From assembly GCA_007922225.1 (NCBI GenBank), contig ML680086.1:5846997-5910996 (forward strand): DNA of 64,000 bases, given 5' to 3'. Position numbers and translations under genes: made by a program. The stretch's first letter is position 1, and every line of letters begins with the position of its first letter. This document shows positions 35,701 to 47,700 of this stretch, one piece after another. The notes beneath the pieces were generated by a model that saw nothing but the letters and a program-made list of their open reading frames with translations, was not told where the DNA came from and ran no database searches. The DNA comes from Emydura subglobosa. Lineage: Eukaryota; Chordata; Testudines; Chelidae.

Positions 35701-38700
35701 TGTGTGTTTTAAGGGATTTTTATTTGTACCGTTCAACTTTCTCTTTTCATGCACCATGGTGACTGTCCCCTGCAGACATTTCCATTCTTTGGCGTCGTCC
35801 CCGCTATCCTGAATGAATCCGGCGTGGAGCTAGAGGGAGAAGCAGAAGGCTACCTGGTAAAGAACGGCGGTTGCTGTGCTCGGACCAAGCCCTGTCGCAG
35901 TTACACCAGGGCTATGGTGAAGCTGGGGCCCATCAAGTGGCTGGCTGGTACCCACTGGGAGCAGGAGTCACCCTGTGCATTGGGTCCAAGCCAGGGGCCT
36001 TCACTGGTGTGACGTTATTCCCTCACACACGTGGCTCATTACACCTTTCATATCTGTGCAGTAAGATGCTCTTGTGCCATTAAAAGTGACGTTGGACTTG
36101 TCTCACCAGTTCAGGAGCCCTGTAGATTGTCACCGGTGCTATGGTATCATCGAAGACCATGTGGTGGGGAGGGGGTTAAAGGCTGTTTAGTGAGATCCTC
36201 CCCTCTTTGGGAAGTTTGTGCCTGCAGGGGCAAGTGGACATGGGGCTTTCCCACCCGTCAGCTCCCTGCAGCAGGAGCGGCTGTCGGGGTGAAGTCAGTT
36301 ACTCCAAGCGTTCGGGAATCCAGGCTGTTGACAGAGCCATGTCCTACCTCTTTAACACTGGCTGCCATGTGGGAGATCTTGCTTATGTCTGTCATACTGG
36401 GGGAACAGCTCTTCCCCGTGCAAGTAAATCTTTTAGCACGCTTGGTGCTGGATTCTCCATCACTGACTATTTTGAAGTAGAGATTGGATGTTGTTCTAGA
36501 AGGTCTAGCTTGGGAATTCTTTTGAGGCAGGTCTCTGGCCTGTGTTCCAGAAGAGGTCGCACTCGATGATCACAATGGTCCCTTCTGGCCTTGGAATCGA
36601 CGGTTTCGCTGCAAGGGGCAAAATACGCTTTATACCCTGTAGTTAGCAGCTATACAATTGTGGGGGTGAGAAAGGTAGGAGCGGCATATTGCTCTTTGTG
36701 TGCTGGGCACAGAGAGGCTTTGGTTAATATGCTGTAGTGTCCTGCTCTTAGCAATTGTGATCGGAGACCAGACACGGCATAGTATTGGGCTGAGCCAATG
36801 ACTAGGCCCAGGAGCAGTGCAGGAGACAGACATGGTTGTCTGCTAGCTAGAATCCTCTGGTTGTGTAAGTAAGAGCAGTTAGAGACAGTGACCTACAACC
36901 TAGGACAAGAAGTTGTGCTGTTATAAGGCTCTCTGCCCCAGTGGCTCCCTGGTTCTAATGCCATGTCTCTATCCTCTCCCTCAGGTATTTAAGCAGCCCT
37001 GGCCTGGAATAATGCGTACAGTGTACAGGAACCACCAGCGATTTGAGACCACCTACTTCAAGAAGTTCCCAGGGTACTATGTGACGGGGGATGGTAAGAC
37101 TTCATGCAGTAGCCTTGTCCCAGGAAATGGCAACTTGTATAGCCTCCTCAGTGACCCCGCTTTCTGAGCGAGAGGGTTAGTGGGCTGTTCTGGTAGCCAG
37201 GATGTGATGTTGGCCTCCAGGGGAGCCATGCTGAGACAGTTTAAACAGGGCAAACGGCAAAGCCCTAACCCTAAACGTTGGTGGTTTTTCTCCCATAAGA
37301 TATACCAAGCCAGCAACAAACAGCTTCTAATCACCTCACTGGTTATTCAGAAGACAAAACACAGTTACCTTAAAACTATCCTGTCCTTTGGTTAGCACCC
37401 AGGCAGCCAAGTCAAATATGACAGGGATTACTGAAAATTTTTATCCATCATATGTAAAAAAGTTCTACCAATCCCAAAGGATCAGACACATTACCAAACA
37501 GGTCAATGAACAGTTCAGATCTTACCCAGATACTGGTTTTAAGCCAATGCTTATTACCTAAACTAATAATTATTTTAAAAAGGAAAGAGTAATGGTTAAA
37601 AGATCAGTATATATACACAGATGAAAATAAAGCTCTTAGGTCAGTTTCAAAGTAGAGATGATAACTGAGTTGTAAAGCTCTTAAATTGCAAAATCTCTGA
37701 AATTACCCATACAGCTTGGAGATCGTCAATCCTTGTTTAGAGCTTCTATGTTAGAAATCCAATCCAGGGAAATGAAGACTTAATAGTCCTTGTACAAGGT
37801 TCGTTCAAATTCTCCCATGAGAATTAGCGGGGTGATTCCAGGCTGGTGCTGGGATCCCAATCTTGTGATCCAAACTTTCCCTGACAAGGTTGGACAGATT
37901 TGAGATGAAAAGGATCGGTCCAATAGTCTCTTATAGATCTTTGCAGGCTGACCGATATCTTCTTGACAGCAAGCAGTTCCTTGAACAATTAATAGGTGAT
38001 TACTTATGGCTCTAAAGTATCATCTCCTTTGTCCTCTGCACATTGGTAACTAGTTACATTAGCACAAGGTAATAGGCCATTTACAACCATTCACAGGTAT
38101 TTACTACTTAAATTTCAAAGAGAAATAAAACAATAGTATTGTTACTTTCAAGTTCTATCTAAATGTTCATATGTTCCTTTTGAGCTCTTAATCAGTGGTA
38201 GACAGGAAAGCAGTTTATCTCCATTGTTAACCTCTAACAAGATCTATGTAAATAACATCAAATAACTACCAACAGTACATTTGCATATCAAAGCTGTAGT
38301 CTACTTGTAAGGAATGACCCTTACTACCATTGTATTTTCCTTAATACGTTTTTAAAGGTCAGATTTGGGCCATGCAGCTTGCAGTGTTGTTTAGCCCTTT
38401 GTGGCCCAGTGTCACACAGGGATTAGCAGCACAAGGCATGGGAGAGCTCCTGGGATTTCGCTATTTTCCATTCCCAGACTCCTTTGCCAGATGCACTGAC
38501 TTCTGGTGCTATGTCCTCATGCTGGTGATTGGTTCTTTTTAGGCTGCAAGAGAGATAAAGACGGCTATTACTGGATCACGGGGCGCATCGACGACATGCT
38601 GAATGTCTCTGGTGAGAACAAACCCTTTGGCTGTGGTAGAGAGAGGAGGCACGTTTTCAGAGGTGCAGGTTAAAAATTCCAGCTAACCCTTGCAAAGCAG

Positions 38701-41700
38701 TGGGAGAGGGACTCCCCCTTCGCTCCCAGCCACCAGCAGTGAGTTCTACCTTGCCCATCATGAGACACTCATTCACACAGCCTCTAGCCACAGCTGGATA
38801 GTCTCAGCTGAAGCTACTGGGAAGAGGAGCACACAGCCAGTAAGCCGTCTGGAGCCAGCCATGCGTGGGACTTACTCAAGTACTAGCTGTTACAGCCTGC
38901 CCCAGTGTCCCCCTGTACTGTCACCAGCCTGTGAGTGGAGCCACTCACTGCCCCATGTTTCCAACTAGCTGAGTCTGGATAGAGACTAGTCTCAGATTCA
39001 AGCTCTTGGACCCTAGAGCACATTTCCAGGCTCAGACCTCTTGTCTGCCCCCTTTCTTAAGATCCAGGACACCTTCATCCAGTCACCCCAGACCTGAATC
39101 TAGTGGCTGATACATCCCAAGCTCACCTGTTGCTTACATGTGCTCCCACAGAGTTCCATCTAAGCTGTGGGCACTCTAGGCTTCTAATTTAACTCTTTCA
39201 GGAACAATGTGGCAAGGTACACAGGCTTAGCAAAGGAATTTCTTAACCACAGTGACTTTACTCTTAAATAACTCAAAAGCCAGAAATAATGAAAGTCCTG
39301 AAACGCCCCCTCCCCAGTCTGGTCTCTCACTCAGATGGGTGAGGTTTGTCAGAGATTCCAGCTAAGTAGTGTCCTGTCTGCTGTCTCTCTCGCCCAGTCT
39401 TTCGTACATATGGCGGTGGGTGGCCATCCACTCAGAGCAGCACCTCTGCTCTTAGAGTTCTTGTCCGTTTTCCATGTGCTCCACTAGGACACTCCAGCCC
39501 CCTCCCACAGTCCTGCTCACTCCATCCTTCAAGTCCCTGTGCAGAAGGTCCATTGCAGCATGGGGAGGGGCTTGTAATTTAGACAGAGTCAATGGCCCTC
39601 GGTTGACATCTTCTCAGTGATAGTCCTTCAGGTAGGCATCATGCGCCCTTCACAAGCATGATGCTGGCTGTAATACAGGACAATAATAAACAAGTTCAGA
39701 CATGTTCAGCCCATCATACAAGCCGGAGTTATAACTCGACCAGAGATGTATCCCACTCTCTCCCGTGGGCTGGGTGTCTGATTCTGCCAAGTCGCTGCTT
39801 GTGCTGAGTAGCACTTACAGGAGCACTTCCACTGAACTCAGTGGGACTGGACTCATGGCAGAGCCTTGCCTACCTGCGTGACTTTGGGCTAGTGTGAGAG
39901 TCCTGCACTAGGAGGGGTGCTCTAGGAGCTCAGTGAGGCTAATTACCATGGTTACCTCTTACTGTTAGTGGATTAAAGGCACAATGTAAATGACATTGTT
40001 AATTTTTGATTTCTAGAAATTTGTGGTAAGGGGAAGATCCTGGGTGAAATTAGCCCCTGTTCGTGGGCCAGGGCAGACTGTCCCTAGCTGTTCTCTGGTG
40101 CTTTATCTTGTCTCCAGGTATGGAGCCCCCATACTGCTAGGGAGATGATTCCACAGGACTGGAGATCATGCCATCTGGAAATTTGGCCTGAGATTCAGAC
40201 CGAATGTCTCTAATTCATTCAATCCCATTGCTCCAAGTTCTGCTTCAGTGTGCCAGGCTGAATAACTCTGTCCATTGCTGGCAGGCCAAGTCTTCAGGTC
40301 CTCATTGCTGGTTATTGGCGTGTTATTGGTCAATGGTGTTGCAGGCCCTTGTGGATAACAGAGGACGCTTCACCAACATCAGCGTGGGGTGGTCTGGAAA
40401 GGTGCTCTTTTGCTCCTTTATCATTTGGTCGAGTTAGTTACATTCTTCCTCAAACACAATCTCCCCACCCCCTGCAAAGCAGTTTTTCTTTTTCTTTGAG
40501 CTTCCTCAGTTTTCCCCTCATGTCTTGTAACTGTTCCTAGTGCTGGATATTGTACTCTGGGTAGGGTCGGAGCAGAGCAGTATCGAGGCAGATTTCTGCT
40601 GCGTGATATAGTGCAGGAGTGGCCAAACCGTGGCTTGGGAGCTATATGCAATTCATTTACAGTTAAAATTCAATTTGCGGAGCCCTCTGTGGCCCCCCCA
40701 TTCTCCGCTTACGCGACTGCAGTGGGAAGCTCAGAGCTTCCCCTGTGGCAGGGTGGTGGGGCTAGAGGATTCTGCCAGTGGGGAGAGAGGTCTTGGGTGG
40801 GTCAGTAAGTTTGGCCACCCCGACACAGTGAGTTGTTACATAGAATCATAGGGTATATTTACACTGTGGATTGAAGTCGATTTAATTTCAATCAATTTTT
40901 CACCCGCCAAATTTATTAAGTCGGAGGAGCATGATCACACAACACGCATTGCATCGGGGGTTTGCCTCCAAGGTACTGCTTGCAAATCACCTACAATGGA
41001 CATGAGCAAACACTCAAAGAAGAAAAGACAGTTACCTACCTTGTAACTGTTGTTCTTCAAGATGTGTTGCTCATGTCCATTCCGTGACCTGCCCCCGTCC
41101 CTACTGTTGGAGTTGACGGCAAGAAGGAATTAAGAGGGTGTAGGGCTGGCAGCACCTCATGTACCGCGCCATGTGCGCGGGGCTCCAGGGGGTGCCAGAG
41201 CCAGCCCTGCAGGATCTGCTAACGGGAAAGTTTTCCAGTAACCATGCATGGGACATGCACTACAATGGAATGGACATGAGCAACACATCTTGAAGAACAA
41301 CAGTTACAAGGTAAGTAACCGTCTTTTCTGCTGAGAAGGGTAGTGACTTTGGGAAACATGCAGAACATAGTGGATGGGTTTGCCGCAATGGGGTTCCCAA
41401 ACTGTGGGGGGTCAATAGACGGCACGCGTATCCCTATCTTAGCACCAGACCACCTTGCCACAGAGTACATAAACCGAAAGGGATACTTCTCAATGGTGTT
41501 GCAGGCCCTTGTGGATAACAGAGGACGCTTCACCAACATCAGCGTGGGGTGGTCTGGAAAGGTGCATGACGCACTCATCTTTAGGAACTCAGGTGTGTTC
41601 AAAAAGATGCAGGCAAGCACTTTCTTCCATGACCAAAAAATAAATATTGGCAATGTTGTGATTGGCCAATAGTGATCCTGGGGGATCCTGCCTAATCTTG

Positions 41701-44700
41701 CTTCCCTGGCTAATGAAGCCCTTCACCAGGCACCTGGACAGTGAAAACGAGCATTTCAATAATAGTCTCAGCAAGTGCAGAATGGTGGTGGAATGTGCAT
41801 TTGGCTGCTTAAAGGCACAATGGCGCAGCTTGCTCACTAGGTTAGATCTCCATGAACACAACATCCCCACTGTTATCTCTGCCTGCTATGTGCTCCATGT
41901 GTGTGAAACAAAAGGGGAAAAGTTCCCGCTGGGTTGGGTCGTGGAGGCTAATAGGCTGGCTGCAAATTTTGAGCAGCCAGATTCCAGTGCTACGCTGAGA
42001 GCCAATCACGGAGTGCTGCACCTCAGAGAAGCATTGAAAACCCATTTTTTGAATGAACCGCAGTAATGTACATCTCTGTCAGTGCTGTGCCTTCCCTTCC
42101 CATCCCCCACCTTCGCACCATCGTTCCCCTCTCCTTCACCCACTGACAATCCCCAAGCTATCAATGAATAAAGAGAAATGTTTTTTAAAGCAGTAAAGTT
42201 TTATTGGTGATCAGTTACAGTGGGGAGAAAGGAAGATAATTTAACATTCTCTTAAGGCTGCTTGAGCATCCAGAGCAAAGTGTGACTGTGCAAACAGCAA
42301 AGTATGCACATTCCCTGTTCTTAAAGGGGCCATTGCCTCATTCTGCTCCCCCCCCACCGACGTGGAGTGGAGCACATACTGCACCGTGCTCAACGTCTTC
42401 CTAGAGCGGTTGGGGGTGGGGTTGTAAAACAGCTTGTTAACTGAGCATTTTGCAGGGGCTGCAGAGGGAGTCTGTCCTGCCACTGCTCTTCTTGGAGCTC
42501 TACCAGATACCTCAGCATGTCAGACTGATTCCTCATAATATGCAACATCTCTTCTTGCATTGCACACGCCTGCTCCTCGGCTGATTTTTCTGTTTTCCGT
42601 GTCCATGTTCAGTTTTTCTGACAATGACATCTTCCAGGCTCTGAGCTCTGTGTCAGCAGCCATGGAGGCGTTCATTAGTTCTTTGAACATGTCATCCTGA
42701 GTTGGTTTTTTTTCCACCTTCTAATCTGTGAAAGGCACTCTGCAGGAGTAGAAGCTGGGATGAAGGCCGAGCTGTCCACTGTAAGGCAAGCAAAGCACAA
42801 AGTTTCCATCGTTAGCTGGTCCATGGACAAAAAGCAATGTTACAATGTAAAAAGAACTCTCCTTCATATTCACAAGGCAACGCCAGACCCACATACCAAT
42901 CTGTACCTATTGCACAGGTCGGAGTAGCGTTCCAGCCGTGGTAAGTAAGGGATCCTTGCATCCATTATAGGGAAATCTCTGTAGCACTAACTTCCCCAAT
43001 CCACACTTAACAAAGAAGCAGGATCATTGGGCTCCCCTTTACCATCTCAAAGACCAGTTTAGGAGGAGGTGGTCCAAAGGGATTGGAGGAGGGTATGGGT
43101 GAAGTGTTGCTGGAGAAAATATAGGAGCACCCGTTCCCAGACCCCTAACACCAATGACAATAATATCATAGCTAGGAATTGTCTGTGTTGGGGCCCAGGA
43201 CACCATCCGTGGCATGGCAATAACACGCAGTGACTATATTGGTCAGGTACTGTAAGCTTGCGCCATCTTCCCTAAGTGACCATGTGTGATATCAGTCTCC
43301 TGAGGGTAACAGGCGGAAAGGGAAGATTTTCTGCAAGCATCTGGGTACAGGCCTGGCCCTTATGCTGCTATGCTGTGTTCCGCAATGATGCTTGCCCATT
43401 TAATAGCAGAGTGGCGGGGAAAAGTGTCCTAATGTGGTGGAAGAAATAAGGCTGCCTTCCCCAGAAACCTTCTGCAAAGGATTGCAGAGTATCTTTATGA
43501 AAGTTTCCTGGAGATATCCACAGAGGATTCTCGGAGCATCCCTGTGCACATAAATAGTCTGTTCCGGGGGTAAGCTTCTGCTTAAGTGAACCAACACCCA
43601 GGGAGTTCATCCCCACAAAAACACCAACTCCATTATTCGCAGAAGTAAGAAGCTTGACTGGGGCTATAATCACAGAAATACGATTTGCTGTCCACACTCA
43701 CCAGATGTGCCTTCCCCGGAATCTCGGTCACTCTCACTGTCCTGCATCCAACTGGGCTGCTCTGAGGTAACAAACAAGTCCTAGCTCTCACAGAGAATGG
43801 AAACTCTGCTCGCCTGCGCCCTGCACTCATTCTCCTCATCCACAGAGTCTTCCTCATTCATCCTGGACTGGGATTCTACAGAGGTATTGATGCTGTGTGG
43901 TGGCACAGTGGTGGGGTCACTGCCAAGAATCGCTTGCAGCTCCTCATAAAAGCAGCATGTCTTTGGTGACGAGCCAGAACGACTGTTCGCCTCCCTGGTT
44001 TTCTCATTTGCCTGCCTCAGCTCTTTGATTTTAACGCGGCACTGCTGCACATCCCTGTTGTGGCCCTTTTCCACTATACCACACAATGTCTTCTCGTAGA
44101 TATCCAAATTTCTTTTGCTGGCTCGGAGCTAAGCCAGAACAGACTCTTCTCCCCATGGACTGATGAGATTCAAGACCTCAGGTCAACTGCATGCTGGAGC
44201 GCGTTTGGGGCATGCAGTCACCATGAGCAGTTCAGCTACAAAGCTCTCTCCACATCAACCAAACAGGAAATGGGAATTCAAAATTTCCTGGGGCTTCAGG
44301 GGAAGGGCTGTTTCCTGTGCATGTGACCAGGGTGCAGTAGAGTGTGAATGTCCAGAGCATTCTGGGATACCTCCCGGAAGCCAATGACGTCGATTTACGT
44401 TGCGCTCTGCCTACACTGAAGCTCATTCGACTCATTGGATTTCAGCTCTATGCCACTTGCGGAGGTGGTTTTATTAAGTCGAATTTTACCATGATTTAGG
44501 TTGGCGGAATTGACCCGCCAGTGGAGACACATACATTATGTGGTCGACGGAAGCTGCGTTCCATCGACCTACATTGTCAGTGTAGACCAGGCCAGAGATT
44601 CCAAGGCCAGAAGGGACCATTGTGAGCATCTAGCCTGACCTCCTGTGTAGCACAGGCCACAGAACTCCCCCCAGATAATGCCTAGATCAGAGCTTTTAGA

Positions 44701-47700
44701 TTCTTGATGATTCTTGCTAGTGATGGAGAATCCATTACCATCCTTCGTAAATTGTTCCAGTGGTTCATTTCTCTCATTGTAAAAAATTTACACTCTATTT
44801 CCAGTCTGACTTAGTCTAGCTTCAACTTCTAGCCATTGGATCGTGTTAGAGCTTTCTATGATAAATTGAAGAGCTTATTATCAAATATTTGTTCCCCATG
44901 TAAGTATTTCTAGGCTGTAATCAAGTCACCCTTTAACCTTCTCTTTGTTAAGCTAAATAGATTGAGCTCTTTGAGTCTATTGCTACACAGCAGGTTTTCT
45001 AATCCTTCAGTCGTTCTCATGGCTCTTTTCTGAACCTTCTCCAATTTATCAACATCCCTCTTGAATTGTGCACACCAGAACCAGAGACAGGATTCCAGCA
45101 GCAGTCACATCAGTGCCAAATACAGAGCTAAAATAACCTCTTTACTCTTAATCAAGATTCTGCTGTTAATGCATCCAAGGATCCATTAGCCCTTTTGGCC
45201 ACAACGTCACACTGGGAGCTCATGTTCAGCTGATTGTGCACCACAACCCCCAAATCTTTATCAGAGTACCTGCTTCCTTGGATAGAGCCCCCATCCTGTA
45301 AGTCTGGCCTGCCTCCTTTGTACCCAGATGTGCACATTTACATTTAGCCGTATTTAAATCCCTATTGTTGGCTTGCACCCAGCTACCAAGCAATCCAGAT
45401 CACCCTGAATTGGTGATCTGTCCTCTTGAGTATTTACCACTTCCACAGTTTCCGTCATCTGGGAACTTTTTCAGTGATGATTTTATGTTTTCTTCCAGAT
45501 CATTGATAGAAATGTTAGAAGGGAGCCAAGAACTGATCTCTGCAGGACCCCACTAGAAACGCACCCATTCAATAATGATTTCCCATTTACAGTCACATTT
45601 TGAGATCTATCAGTTAGCCAGCTTTTAATGTGTGCCAGGTTAATTTTGTATCTTTATGGTTTTTCAATCAAAATGTATCAAGTCAAATGCCTTACAGAAG
45701 TTTAAGTGTATTATATCAACACTATTATCTTTATCAAACAAACTTGTAATCTCATTTTAAAAAAATATGTCAAGTTTAGTTTGACAAGATCTATTGGTTG
45801 GCTTCTGGGCATGCACTTCAAAATCACCTCAGCCATTTTGCTGCCCTGTCTCACTGCAGTCTGTTTCCAATTCACTGTGCACTATGGATCCTAGCCCTCA
45901 TGGCATTAGTGCTGTCTGCCCCCTTGCCATTGATGGTGGCTTTCAGATAGCTTTCCATGCAGGACCCTGCCCACGCATCTCACCTCACCATGTCCCTGGT
46001 TCGGGAGCGTCTTATATGCTATGCATCCCTGACCGCTGTGGTGCCCACTTGCTGCCTACCCCCAGCTCGTTCCCTTGCTACTGGTTATTACTCTTTGTTG
46101 ATGGTCCTTCAGCCAGGGTCAGACCTCATGAAATTGCTGCTCTCCAAAGAGGCTTGACTGAACTGTGCTAGTAAGATTTCAGTGCAGTGCATCCAGTGCT
46201 CTGCTAAAGGGACCTTTTACTTTCGTACTCTGCTTTCTGCTCCCCGGCTCCCTCCCGTAACTGACAGAAGTGGCCTGTTGGTTGCCTGCTCCCTCTGCCT
46301 TTAGCTGAAGCATGGTAAGAATGCAGGTTCTCCACCCCATGGGCGTTAGTGTGATACAGTGACCATTCCGGGACAGCCCATAACTCCTGGGTAGCTCTGC
46401 TGTGCATGTGATTAAATTCCAGTGGGATAGCTAGGGGTTATCAGCAGCCAGTGGTTGGTGGCTGCTTGCCCAGCCACGGCAGGGCCTGCTCAGAGACGGG
46501 TGTTCCTTAGCTGGACAAAATGTAGCTTCCTGGGCTTCTCCCTTACGTGCGTGGGCGGGCTCTGCTCATTCCCAGGGCCCTGCTGCAGCAAGCGCTCCAG
46601 GGACGGGGGAGCTAGACACTGCTTGACTCAGCAAAGTGCTGCCTCTTTTTCCCTCTGTCTAGGCCACTTGCTGAGCACTGCGGAGGTGGAGTCTGCCCTG
46701 GTGGAGCACTCCTCCGTTGCTGAGGCTGCAGTGGTGAGTCACCCCCACCCAGTGAAAGGCGAGTGCCTCTACTGCTTTGTGACCTTGAGAGATGGCCACG
46801 AATTCACCAAAGCGCTGACGGACGAGCTGAGAAAACAAGGTAACAAGGGCAGAGCTGCCAGTGTCCCTGGTGTAGGGTGCAACGTGGCAGGTTCCTCCTG
46901 CCCCCAGAGAATAGGGGAGGGCTCTGCCAGGGCGGATGCGCCCGTGGCGGAGTGAAGCAGTATAGCCTCTCTGAAGGAAGGTGCCCTTGACTAGAGAACA
47001 CCAGTGCCCTGCCAGAGGTATGCCCAGCTCCCTTTCGAGCCCCCTTGTGCCCTGCAGCCTGGGTAACAAAGCAATGTCAAGGAAAAAGGATGAGTCTCAG
47101 GGCGGGCAGAGGCATGATAGCTGCATGAAGCACATGAGGCTCCTGCTTTCCACGGCAACGTCTGCCTCTCCAGCCTGGGGCACGGGGTCCCTTGTGCTGG
47201 CACGTGCGCAGACCCGCTCCTTCTCCAGCTCCACTCACTGAGTATGTGTTGGAAGCAGGCGTGCCCAGTTCCCACAGCTGTGATCTGTGCTGGTGCATGG
47301 TCCATACAGCTAGCAGTGCTTGCTGTTGTCTTTTAACTGTAACCAGAATGTTTTGGTCAGTGTCTGTGGACTTGGTTTTCCTAGACGGGGAGGGACTGTT
47401 AGTACACGTCTCGCATCTACCTCAGGCTGTCCCTTCCAAAGCTTGTCCATGCTGCTAGACTAGGAGGGAAGTGAAGACCATGATAGTGACAGGCATGCAG
47501 AGGCCCCATGGGAACCTCTGTGCCATACCTCTCCTGAGACAGTGTCATTATGGCTCATTTGCTGCTGTAAACCCACATGCTTGACACAAATCAGGGTGGG
47601 AGACTGGCAAAACTGGTATAAGCTGGTGGGATACCACAACGCTGACCCACGCAGTTAAATAGAGGGGTGCAGGCTGATGCTTGATGTGGAACTTGCAGTG

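Larger units (their letters stand above)
40851..44593. mobile_element. PIF/Harbinger DNA transposon with two genes (decayed)
   Basis: The left terminus (gggtatatttacact, then gtcgattta) and the right terminus (reverse complement ggcctggtctacact, then gtcgatgga) are imperfect inverted repeats with similar subterminal words. Inside are a DDE transposase (plus) and a Myb/SANT-like protein gene (minus) arranged tail to tail. This is the two-gene layout known for PIF/Harbinger. A DIRS 3' fragment sits at 40945-41328. Flanks are LINE-like (agaatcata on the left; agagattccaaggccagaa on the right), so it likely inserted into a CR1-type repeat. Confidence 0.85.

Noticed and set aside
37263..37277. Telomere-like ccctaaccctaa
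   Set aside because: Only two hexamer units; too short to mean more than chance.
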